Assembly (NCBI RefSeq): GCF_900100295.1
Contig: NZ_FNEV01000008.1
Location: 1-64,000, forward strand
DNA: 64,000 nucleotides
DNA from: Salimicrobium halophilum
GTDB lineage: Bacteria > Bacillota > Bacilli > Bacillales > Halobacillaceae
Direction of reading: 5' to 3'
Positions 19,037-25,775 of the stretch are shown piece by piece (position 1 is the stretch's first letter; every line of letters starts with the position of its first letter). The notes beneath the pieces were generated by a model. The model ran no database searches. It was not told the origin of the DNA and saw only the letters and a program-made list of their open reading frames with translations. Made by a program: the position numbers and the translations under genes.

Positions 19037-19918
19037 ATGCAAGTGAAAAAAGCGATCATTCCGGCAGCGGGCCTCGGCACAAGGTTCCTCCCGGCAACGA
19101 AGGCGATGCCGAAGGAAATGCTTCCGATTGTAGACACACCGACCATCCAGTACATCGTTGAAGAAGCGATCGAGTCGGGCATCGAAGACATCATCATCGT
19201 TACCGGTAAAGGTAAACGTGCCATCGAGGATCATTTCGACCATGCTTTTGAACTTGAAGATAACCTTTATAAAAAAGGAAAGCTCGACCAGCTCGAGAAA
19301 GTGAAGCAGTCGGCGAAAGTTGATATTCACTATATTCGTCAAAAGGAGCCTATGGGTCTTGGCCATGCCGTTTGGTGTGCCCGGAAGTTCATCGGGGATG
19401 AGCCTTTTGCTGTTTTGCTGGGTGACGATATCGTTCGTTCCGATGAACCATGTCTGAAGCAGATGATGAATCAGTTTGAAGAGACGAACGCTTCCATCAT
19501 AGGTGTGAAGCAGGTACCTGAAAATCATACGGACCGGTATGGAATCATTGCGCCGAAATCCCACGAAGGGCGTCGCTATGAAGTCGAACATTTCGTTGAA
19601 AAGCCACCGGTCGAAGAAGCGCCTTCAAATCTTGCTATTATCGGTCGTTACATTTTTACACCTGCCATCATGAATCTGCTCGAGAACCAGGAAACCGGTC
19701 GCGGGGGAGAAGTTCAGCTTACAGACGCTATCGAGCGTTTGAATCGTTCTGAGCCTGTATATGGTTACGAGTTTGAAGGAGAACGTTATGATGTAGGAGA
19801 CCAGCTTGGTTTTATCGAAACGACAATCGCTTTGGCTCTCGAGCGTGAAGACATGCGTGAGGAAGTTCTGAAAATGATGAAGGATATCGTGAAGAAAGAC
19901 TCTTCTTTAACGAAGTAG
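19037..19918 (+). CDS. galU: UTP-glucose-1-phosphate uridylyltransferase
   Basis: Makes UDP-glucose for teichoic acid glucosylation, glycolipids and exopolysaccharide. N-terminal pyrophosphorylase motif [21 protein letters not shown] (spread over about residues 8-28), uridine-binding [11 protein letters not shown] (about 105-115), and VGVEKP-type segment VEHFVEKPP (near 188). ATG 19037 is preferred over GTG 19028, as AAAAGGGGTG lies 7-8 nt before it. 293 aa. Single-gene unit between a terminator and the yitT promoter. The paralogue gtaB/yngB cannot be separated from sequence alone. Confidence 0.92.
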   Translation: MQVKKAIIPAAGLGTRFLPATKAMPKEMLPIVDTPTIQYIVEEAIESGIEDIIIVTGKGKRAIEDHFDHAFELEDNLYKKGKLDQLEKVKQSAKVDIHYIRQKEPMGLGHAVWCARKFIGDEPFAVLLGDDIVRSDEPCLKQMMNQFEETNASIIGVKQVPENHTDRYGIIAPKSHEGRRYEVEHFVEKPPVEEAPSNLAIIGRYIFTPAIMNLLENQETGRGGEVQLTDAIERLNRSEPVYGYEFEGERYDVGDQLGFIETTIALALEREDMREEVLKMMKDIVKKDSSLTK

Positions 19919-19936
19919 TGCGTTATATTGCTGTCG

Positions 19937-19965
19937 TTTACAAGCAGGAAACCTGGTGATATACT
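19937..19965 (+). promoter_or_regulatory. Sigma-A-type promoter of the YitT gene
   Basis: TTTACA (19937-19942), exact 17-nt spacer, TATACT (19960-19965), 31 bp before the start codon. Confidence 0.75.
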
Positions 19966-19995
19966 CCTCTACGGTTGAAGAGAGGAGGAATGAGC

Positions 19996-20868
19996 ATGGT
20001 TACCTTAGGTAAATATCGCAGAGAACCGATGCCCGCGCATCTGCGTTTCACGATTGAAATGATTTACGTCGTGCTCGGTTCTCTATTTGTGGCATTGGCC
20101 TTTAACTTGTTCCTGTTGCCGAATAATATCGCATCCGGCGGCGTTGCCGGAATCAGTACGATTACGAAAGATGTATTCGGGTGGGAACCTGGAATTGTGC
20201 AGTGGATTCTGAATATCGCATTTTTCCTGATGGGGCTGTTTATCCTTGGGAAAAATTTCGGCATCAAATCGCTTGTAGGAACGATGGTACTGCCGTTTTT
20301 CGTCCTCATTACGAGTGATATTACCGTTCCGACAAATGATTCTCTTCTTGGTGCAATATTCGGCGGGATGGGTGTCGGTCTCGGACTTGGAATCGTCTTC
20401 CGCGGACGTGCGTCGACGGGTGGTGTCGATCTCGGAGCACAGGTGATACATAGGTTCACGAAACTTCCGCTCGGAATCTGTATCGCTATTCTGGATGGAA
20501 TGATCGTATTCACGTCGGCGATTGTGTTCTCAGTTGAAGAAGGTTTGTATGCACTCATTTCGTTATTCATTACAAGCCGTACGATTGACCTTGTTCAAGT
20601 AGGATTCAATACATCGAAGAATGTCATGATCATTTCGAAACGGGAAGAAGAAGTGAGACGAGCACTTCTTGATGATATCGATCGCGGTGTGACGATTTTA
20701 AAAGGAGCCGGTGGATATACGGAAGAAGACAGGCCGGTTATCATGTGCGTCGTTCAACAGAATGAATTCACGAAACTGACCCGGACTGTGAAAGAGATCG
20801 ATCCTGGTGCCTTCATTGTGACGATGAATGCGACGGAAGTTCTCGGGGAAGGTTTCAAAACGTCCTGA
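19996..20868 (+). CDS. YitT-family membrane protein (DUF161 + DUF2179)
   Basis: Integral membrane protein of unknown transport substrate. Five hydrophobic segments between about residues 18 and 180 contain the family motifs LLPNNIASGGVAGIST and GRASTGGVDLGAQ; the C-terminal cytosolic DUF2179 domain (about 200-290) includes KGAGGYTEEDRPVIMCVV. Start ATG 19996 sits 7 nt after GAGGAGG; the earlier ATG at 19990 is too close to it. B. subtilis yvjA occupies the same place beside cccB. 290 aa. Confidence 0.9.
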   Translation: MVTLGKYRREPMPAHLRFTIEMIYVVLGSLFVALAFNLFLLPNNIASGGVAGISTITKDVFGWEPGIVQWILNIAFFLMGLFILGKNFGIKSLVGTMVLPFFVLITSDITVPTNDSLLGAIFGGMGVGLGLGIVFRGRASTGGVDLGAQVIHRFTKLPLGICIAILDGMIVFTSAIVFSVEEGLYALISLFITSRTIDLVQVGFNTSKNVMIISKREEEVRRALLDDIDRGVTILKGAGGYTEEDRPVIMCVVQQNEFTKLTRTVKEIDPGAFIVTMNATEVLGEGFKTS

Positions 20869-20880
20869 AAAGGATATAAT
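20853..20880 (+). promoter_or_regulatory. Possible promoter of cccB
   Basis: TATAAT at 20875-20880 with a weak -35 TTTCAA (20853-20858) at 16-nt spacing, overlapping the end of the YitT gene. Confidence 0.4.
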
Positions 20881-20907
20881 ACCCATATGAACAGAAGGAG
20901 GGATTGC

Positions 20908-21294
20908 ATGAAGTGGAAGTTATTGACGGTTCTCTTCGCGGCAATGCTTGTATTGGCAGCCTGCGGCGGTGGAGGCGGCGATGAAGGTTCATCGGATGAC
21001 TCCGGCGGAGACACGACCACGGAAGAACAGGAAGGCATGGATGAAGGTAGCGAGGACAGCGGTGGAGAAATGGATTCAGCAGCTGCTGAAGAAGCATTCC
21101 AAGCGAACTGTGCAAGCTGTCACGGTGGTGACCTCGGCGGTGGCGTAGGTCCGGCGCTTGATAGCGTAGGAGCAGATTACTCCGAAGACGAGATTATGGA
21201 TATCATCCAGAACGGAAAAGGCGACATGCCTGCGCAGAATGTAGACGACGAGACGGCTCAACAGGTTGCCGGCTGGTTGGCGCAAATGAAATAA
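20908..21294 (+). CDS. cccB: Cytochrome c-551 lipoprotein
   Basis: Membrane-anchored monohaem cytochrome c carrying electrons to cytochrome oxidase on the outer face of the membrane. Lipoprotein signal peptide with lipobox LAAC (Cys19), a Gly/Asp/Glu/Ser-rich linker (about 20-62), then a small c-type domain with haem motif CASCH (near 71) and an axial Met in GDMPAQN. ATG 20908 follows AAGGAGG; the upstream ATG at 20887 precedes that site. 128 aa. In B. subtilis cccB is also next to yvjA and ftsE. Confidence 0.92.
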   Translation: MKWKLLTVLFAAMLVLAACGGGGGDEGSSDDSGGDTTTEEQEGMDEGSEDSGGEMDSAAAEEAFQANCASCHGGDLGGGVGPALDSVGADYSEDEIMDIIQNGKGDMPAQNVDDETAQQVAGWLAQMK

Positions 21295-21309
21295 TACTTA
21301 ATGGTTCTC

Positions 21310-21339
21310 CCCCACACATTTTTAAGTGTGGGGTTTTTT
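21310..21339 (+). terminator. Terminator of cccB
   Basis: Perfect 8-bp stem CCCCACAC (21310-21317) / GTGTGGGG (21326-21333), then TTTTTT. Confidence 0.92.
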
Positions 21340-21465
21340 CGTGTTAAATGATAGGAAACGAACGGTTCTGTGATAAACTTGATATATTGTTTATTATTGA
21401 GAACAATTGTTTCAAAGCTGAAATACAAATGTAATAATTTGTTGAGCGAAAATGCTCGGATCTGA

Positions 21466-21474
21466 TGTTATAAT
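21466..21474 (+). promoter_or_regulatory. Extended -10 promoter of ftsEX
   Basis: TGTTATAAT (21466-21474) is an extended -10 (TGnTATAAT) with no good -35 at 17 bp. A small dyad GAGC(N6)GCTC lies at 21444-21457. The transcript would carry an 80-nt leader. Confidence 0.55.
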
Positions 21475-21557
21475 GATGAAGGACTTTTTGAACGAGAGAA
21501 AAAGAGAGAAAAAATACGGGAAAGTCTACAACAACGAAAAGTATAGGTGGTTAACAA

Positions 21558-22244
21558 ATGATAGAAATGCAGGGAGTATACAAGACGTATCCTAACGGCG
21601 TCACTGCATTGAACGGCATCGACACCCGTATCGACCAGGGGGAGTTCGTATACATTGTCGGTCCGAGTGGCGCGGGGAAATCGACGTTCACGAAATTGAT
21701 TTTCCGAGAGGAGAAACCTTCCAAAGGCAGTATTCTCATCAACGATTTCGATTTATCTACGATGAAACAAAGACAGATTCCGAAACTGAGAAGAAATGTC
21801 GGCGTCGTTTATCAGGATTTCCGATTACTTCCGAGGCTGACGGTATATGAAAATGTGGCGTTCGCCTTAGAAGTAATCGAGGAGCATCCGTCGAATATCC
21901 GGACGCGTGTCATGGACGTGCTAGATCAGGTCAGACTTAAAAATAAAGCGAGATTCATACCGGATGAACTATCAGGAGGAGAACAACAGCGCGTATCGAT
22001 TGCGAGAGCTATCGCCAATCGTCCGCGCATTTTGATTGCAGATGAACCGACCGGGAACCTTGATCCTGAGACGTCGTGGGAAATCATGCACATATTAGAA
22101 GAAATCAATGCGGAAGGAACCACGATTCTGATGGCGACCCATAACCGGGAAATCGTGAATACCGTCCGTCGCCGCGTCATTGCGATCGAAGATGGAATGA
22201 TCGCCCGTGACGAGAACCGGGGGGATTACGGTTATGAAATTTAG
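21558..22244 (+). CDS. ftsE: Cell-division ABC transporter ATPase FtsE
   Basis: ATPase of the FtsEX complex, which transmits a cytoplasmic signal to peptidoglycan hydrolases rather than transporting a solute. Walker A GPSGAGKST (about residues 36-44), Q-loop YQDFRLLP, signature LSGGEQQRVSIARAIANRP, Walker B ILIADEPTGNLDPET, H-loop MATHNREI. 228 aa is standard. Overlaps ftsX by 11 bp. Confidence 0.96.
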   Translation: MIEMQGVYKTYPNGVTALNGIDTRIDQGEFVYIVGPSGAGKSTFTKLIFREEKPSKGSILINDFDLSTMKQRQIPKLRRNVGVVYQDFRLLPRLTVYENVAFALEVIEEHPSNIRTRVMDVLDQVRLKNKARFIPDELSGGEQQRVSIARAIANRPRILIADEPTGNLDPETSWEIMHILEEINAEGTTILMATHNREIVNTVRRRVIAIEDGMIARDENRGDYGYEI

Positions 22245-23127
22245 AACACTCGGTCGTCATTTCAAAGAGGGAAGCAAAAGTGTATTCCGGAACGGCTGGA
22301 TGACCGTGTCTGCCGTCGGGGCAACAACGACGACGCTTTTACTCGTCGGTGTGTTCCTAGCAGTTATGTTGAACTTGAACGAATTTGCAACTTCTGTCGA
22401 AGATGATGTGGAAGTTCGCGTCTTCATCGAACGCACAGCGAATGAACAGCAGGTAGACCAGCTCGGGACTGATCTCGAGGCCATCAATAATGTCGCTTCG
22501 GTCGAGTATTCCTCGAAAGAAGAGGAGCTCGAGGGACTGGTGGACAGTCTCGGGGATCAGGGACAGGCTTTCGAATTGTTTGAACAGACCAACCCGCTTA
22601 ATGACGTCTATATCATCGATCCGTCCACGCCGACGGCCGCTGATTCCATCGCGGAAGCATCGAGAAATCTCGATTACGTCTATGACGTCGATTACGGGGA
22701 AGAGATTGTACAGCGATTGTTCACATTCAACGAATACGCAAGAACGATCGGGCTTGCTCTGATCGTAGGCCTCGTATTCACAGCCATCTTCCTGATTTCG
22801 AATACGGTGCGTATTACGATTTTAGCCAGGAAGAAAGAGATTGAAATTATGAAACTGGTAGGGGCCACCAACGCCTTTATCCGCTGGCCGTTCTTCATTG
22901 AAGGAATGCTCCTCGGTCTGTTGGGGTCGATTATCCCGATCGCCGCCCTGGCAGGAGGATATTACTACCTCTATTACTACTTGAGAGATTCCATCAATTT
23001 CGAATTCGTTCAGCTATTGCCCTTTCATCCATTCGTCTGGCAGTTGTCCGGACTGATTTTAGCTATAGGCGTGTTCATCGGCATTTGGGGAAGTGTCATG
23101 AGCGTACGCAAATTCCTGAAAGTATAA
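22234..23127 (+). CDS. ftsX: Cell-division membrane protein FtsX
   Basis: Permease-like partner of FtsE. Four predicted membrane segments: one near residues 22-44, then an extracellular domain (about 50-165) that in homologues binds the hydrolase or its adaptor, and three more between 170 and 290 (FtsX/MacB-type C-terminal domain, KEIEIMKLVGATNAFIRWPF). ATG 22234 gives 297 aa, matching Bacillus FtsX; the upstream GTG at 22207 would add residues with no ribosome site. Confidence 0.95.
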   Translation: MKFRTLGRHFKEGSKSVFRNGWMTVSAVGATTTTLLLVGVFLAVMLNLNEFATSVEDDVEVRVFIERTANEQQVDQLGTDLEAINNVASVEYSSKEEELEGLVDSLGDQGQAFELFEQTNPLNDVYIIDPSTPTAADSIAEASRNLDYVYDVDYGEEIVQRLFTFNEYARTIGLALIVGLVFTAIFLISNTVRITILARKKEIEIMKLVGATNAFIRWPFFIEGMLLGLLGSIIPIAALAGGYYYLYYYLRDSINFEFVQLLPFHPFVWQLSGLILAIGVFIGIWGSVMSVRKFLKV

Positions 23128-23152
23128 GCCATCTTTAGGGGGAATAAGAGAA

Positions 23153-24529
23153 ATGAGAAAAGGAAGTTCCGCACTACTGACAGCGACGTTATCCGTCGCG
23201 CTTATGTTCACGGCTATGCCGGGTACCGCGTTTGCGAATCTCGATAGCGTGAATAATGAAATCAATGACCTTCGCGAAAAGCAGAATAATATCGATGAAC
23301 GTCAGGGAAATGTATCGGAGAAGAAAGAACAGAAAGAATCCGAGCTTACAGAGAATGAACAGAAGCAATCAGAGACAGAAAAAGCGATCGAAGAGATAGA
23401 CACGAAACTATCGAACACGCAGGAAAAACTGACGGAGAAAGAACAGCAGATTGCACAGACGAAAGAAGACATTGAAACATTGAAAAAAGAAATCGCTGAG
23501 CTTGAAGATAGTATTGCCAAGCGTGAAGAACTGTTGTCTGACCGTCTTCGCGCACTTCAGCAGAATGGTGGCGACGTCAAGTACTTAGAAGTACTGCTCG
23601 GATCCCAAAGTTTCGGGGATTTCCTTGAGCGGGCCTCCGCAGTTACGACGATCATGGATCAGGATAAGAATATTCTCGATGTCCATATCGAAGAAAAGAA
23701 AATGCTTGAGAATAAGAAGCAGGAATTAGAAGACAAGAAAGCTTCTTTGGAAGATCAGAAGAAGGAGCTTGAACAGCTGAAGGCGGATCTCGACAGCCAG
23801 CTGAAAGAGAAAGAAGACTTGATGGCTGAGCTTGAGATCGAACATGAAGAATTGCATGAAACGAAACTTGCTCTCCAGGAAGAAGAAGAGATCCTTCAGA
23901 AACAGGAAGCGTCTCTCCAGTCGGCGATTGAAGAAGCGGAAGCACGTGCTGCAGAGATTGAGCGCCAGAAAAGGGAAGCAGAAAGAAAACGAAAAGAGCG
24001 CGAAGCCAGAGAACGCAGAGAGGCAGCCGCAGCTGCCGCTGCAGAAGAGAGCTCATCGTCCAACAGTTCATCCAGCTCCGATAGCAGCAGTTCGTCTTCC
24101 TCGGCAGGAAGCAGCTCTGCACCGGCAGTTACCGGAAGCAACTTTATCCGACCGGCTGTCGGACCTGTAACATCTGAAATGGGTCCTCGTGGAGGAAGGC
24201 AGCACGCTGGTATGGATATCGGCGGCAACGGAGTTCCGATCGTCGCTTCTGCCCCTGGTAAAGTGTTCCGTTCCTACTACTCCAGTACGTACGGAAATGT
24301 CGTTATGATCACACACTCTGTCGGTGGTCAGGTGTACACGACCGTGTATGCTCACATGCAGAACAGACAAGTGGGCGAAGGTCAATGGGTGGACCAGGGA
24401 CAGCAGCTCGGACTTATGGGGAACACCGGACGTTCGACAGGTCCTCACCTGCATTTCGAATTGCACAGAGGCTCCTGGACGCTGGACAAGCGTAATGCAA
24501 CCAACCCGAGAAACTATATCAATTTCTGA
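23153..24529 (+). CDS. Coiled-coil M23 (LytM) murein endopeptidase, probable FtsEX effector
   Basis: Secreted peptidoglycan hydrolase: signal peptide with AxA site (MPGTAFA, about residue 28), a long Glu/Lys/Gln coiled coil (about 30-300) of the EnvC/CwlO/PcsB type, a serine-rich linker (about 303-330), and a C-terminal M23 domain. The zinc ligands are intact: H and D of QHAGMD, and HLH of GPHLHFEL, so unlike E. coli EnvC the domain should be enzymatically active. It lies 25 bp after ftsX and ends at a terminator, so ftsE-ftsX-hydrolase is one operon. B. subtilis uses an NlpC/P60 enzyme (CwlO) as FtsEX target; here the same coiled-coil input appears joined to a different catalytic domain. 458 aa. 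Confidence 0.9.
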   Translation: MRKGSSALLTATLSVALMFTAMPGTAFANLDSVNNEINDLREKQNNIDERQGNVSEKKEQKESELTENEQKQSETEKAIEEIDTKLSNTQEKLTEKEQQIAQTKEDIETLKKEIAELEDSIAKREELLSDRLRALQQNGGDVKYLEVLLGSQSFGDFLERASAVTTIMDQDKNILDVHIEEKKMLENKKQELEDKKASLEDQKKELEQLKADLDSQLKEKEDLMAELEIEHEELHETKLALQEEEEILQKQEASLQSAIEEAEARAAEIERQKREAERKRKEREARERREAAAAAAAEESSSSNSSSSSDSSSSSSSAGSSSAPAVTGSNFIRPAVGPVTSEMGPRGGRQHAGMDIGGNGVPIVASAPGKVFRSYYSSTYGNVVMITHSVGGQVYTTVYAHMQNRQVGEGQWVDQGQQLGLMGNTGRSTGPHLHFELHRGSWTLDKRNATNPRNYINF

Positions 24530-24539
24530 TAAATCAATC

Positions 24540-24574
24540 GATCCTCTTGCGCATAGGCAAGGGGATCTTTTTTT
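24540..24574 (+). terminator. Terminator of ftsE-ftsX-M23 operon
   Basis: Eleven-bp stem GATCCTCTTGC (24540-24550) / GCAAGGGGATC (24557-24567) with one wobble pair, then seven T. Confidence 0.93.
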
Positions 24575-24634
24575 GGAGGATTCTTTATTCGTCATTATAA
24601 GGATAGAAAATTGACGCAATATTGAAATAAAACA

Positions 24635-24662
24635 TTGACTTCTTCTCCCCATCCTTTATAAT
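24635..24662 (+). promoter_or_regulatory. Strong sigma-A promoter upstream of the c-di-GMP riboswitch
   Basis: TTGACT (24635-24640), 16-nt spacer, TATAAT (24657-24662). It is the only clear promoter for the riboswitch RNA, about 180 nt upstream of the aptamer. Confidence 0.8.
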
Positions 24663-24840
24663 GAACAGTAAGAAGTGTAAATCTATCGTATTGGTCCGAA
24701 TGACATAAGAGTGACAACTCAGGCAGTCTTATGATTCTCACTTGTTCACCGTATATGAGTCTACTTTTACGCTTCCTCTATGGAGACTTCATATAGTCTC
24801 ACCCCTTTCACTGCAGGCAATGAAATTTCATATAACATGC
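24663..24840 (+). other. Structured leader upstream of the riboswitch
   Basis: No ORF with a ribosome site. Several complementary segments are visible: CATAAGA near 24703 with TCTTATG near 24727, and the stem GAGACT(TCATAT)AGTCTC near 24782-24799, whose left half can instead pair with an upstream GAGTCT. This mutually exclusive pairing resembles a switching leader, but I recognise no known family. Confidence 0.4.
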
Positions 24841-24842
24841 TT

Positions 24843-24940
24843 TACGACAAAGGCAAACCTTGTGAAAGCAAGGGACGCAAAGCCAGGGGCCTAAAGAATA
24901 TATTCCATGGCAGCCGGTTATCGAATAAAGGTGGTGATAA
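24843..24940 (+). promoter_or_regulatory. Cyclic-di-GMP-I (GEMM-I) riboswitch
   Basis: The conserved GEMM-I core is present in order: CGACAAAGGCAAACC, hairpin CCTTGT-GAAA-GCAAGG with its GNRA loop, GGGACGCAAAGCC, GGGCCTAAAG, and ATGGCAGCCGG followed by TTATCGAA. Aptamer spans about 24843-24926. The expression platform is probably translational: TTATC (24918-24922) can pair with GATAA (24936-24940), placing the ribosome site AAAGGTGGT in the loop. Binding of c-di-GMP would change access to the GTG at 24944. Known family; sign of regulation is not clear from sequence. Confidence 0.92.
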
Positions 24941-24943
24941 ACA

Positions 24944-25027
24944 GTGAAACTAACCCTCTTATCTTTAAACACACCAAAAGCAAGTTGCTTCGTTTCATCT
25001 GTCTTCAAAACTTATTACGATCCCTGA
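24944..25027 (+). CDS. 27-aa ORF under the c-di-GMP riboswitch
   Basis: GTG start 6 nt after AAAGGTGGTGAT, reading MKLTLLSLNTPKAS... to a TGA at 25025. No family recognised. It could be a real small protein, a leader peptide, or the truncated front of a lost riboswitch target gene. No longer ORF follows on the + strand before fapA at 25776. Confidence 0.4.
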   Translation: MKLTLLSLNTPKASCFVSSVFKTYYDP

Positions 25028-25186
25028 CTGGTAGAATAGATTCACATTGCCTGAAAAATGAATGATAACTCAGTAAAAACGGCTGATAAGTGATCAAAGC
25101 TCTACACACTCATTTTTATAGGTGTATGTTCTGTCTCTTATGGCAGCAGCATTTCAAATTGTCCTTAGGAGTAACTTGGACTGAAC

Positions 25187-25429
25187 TCTCCCACTCTAAT
25201 AAATATCGATCGTATATTGTAATTTGTTTCTTATTTTGAGGTGTAACGATGATACGTTCAAAGGTTGGTTGTAAGTCTCCCATTTTTTTCTGGATAGACA
25301 TTTATGGAATCGATGGATTTCTGAATGTAAGAACTCTCCCTTAGACCGAATGGTTTTAAGAACTATGTCGAAACGACTTGTAACTATTTCCCGGGAAATA
25401 GTTACGAAGCTCTCCCACTCTAATAGATA
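25187..25429. repeat. Two direct copies of a 20-bp motif in the riboswitch-fapA gap
   Basis: CTCTCCCACTCTAATA followed by AATA or GATA occurs at 25187-25206 and 25410-25429 (19 of 20 identical). Partial copies of the CTCTCCC core lie near 25333 and 25475. No transposase is attached. Confidence 0.7.
25380..25405. repeat. Perfect 26-bp palindrome
   Basis: GTAACTATTTCCC (25380-25392) is followed immediately by its exact reverse complement (25393-25405), with no spacer, 4 bp before the second CTCTCCC repeat. Without a loop it suits a dimeric DNA-binding protein better than an RNA hairpin. Confidence 0.85.
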
Positions 25430-25616
25430 CAAGGCTTGATACTTGCAGAGTCCCTCGGGCCAATGAGAATCAAGACTCTCTCAACCTTTTCAGCACAGCC
25501 GCTTCTTACGTGAAAAAATAATATAAAATCCACGTGAAAGCGGAGCAAGGACCAAAAAGAAAATGTTTCTCTGAACACAATAGTCTATGTCAGACAGTAC
25601 GATGAATATTCGAATG

Positions 25617-25676
25617 GGTCCGGGCATCCGGGCGGGCTGTGAATAGACAGTGACCCGCTTGGTGGTCGGACCTTTT
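25617..25676 (+). terminator. Large hairpin just upstream of fapA
   Basis: Outer stem GGTCCG (25617-25622) / CGGACC (25667-25672), inner stem GCGGG-CTGT (25632-25640) / ACAG-tga-CCCGC (25647-25658), loop GAATAG, followed by TTTT. It could terminate or attenuate the riboswitch transcript before fapA. Confidence 0.6.
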
Positions 25677-25775
25677 CCATATCTGATGAAAACGGATATG
25701 TTAATGAAGTTCTCTGTCGACGAGCTACACAATGGTGGCATTATGATGAAAGCATTGATGAGGGAGGTGAATGCG

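Larger units (their letters stand above)
25028..25775. other. About 750 bp without a convincing gene
   Basis: Between the 27-aa ORF and fapA I see no ORF with plausible start signals. It holds a repeated 16-mer, a perfect 26-bp palindrome and a large hairpin just before fapA (separate entries). Minus-strand ORFs of 61 and 78 codons exist but lack ribosome sites and recognisable domains; they share a YLLEWES segment only because the underlying DNA repeat is the same. It may be a long riboswitch leader, a separate RNA or decayed DNA. Confidence 0.5.

Noticed and set aside
25116-25432. Two minus-strand ORFs sharing a YLLEWES segment, as a possible degenerate transposase
   Set aside because: The similarity is just the underlying DNA repeat; no catalytic motif, ribosome site or terminal inverted repeats were found.
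25028-25650. Group I or II intron coupled to the riboswitch, as for the c-di-GMP-II riboswitch of Clostridioides difficile
   Set aside because: No group II domain V or convincing group I P7 core could be seen, and the ORF downstream does not resume a coding frame.
25650-25775. Upstream in-frame extension of fapA
   Set aside because: It overlaps the large hairpin, lacks a ribosome site, and the Jag_N-like domain starts after the GTG at 25776.
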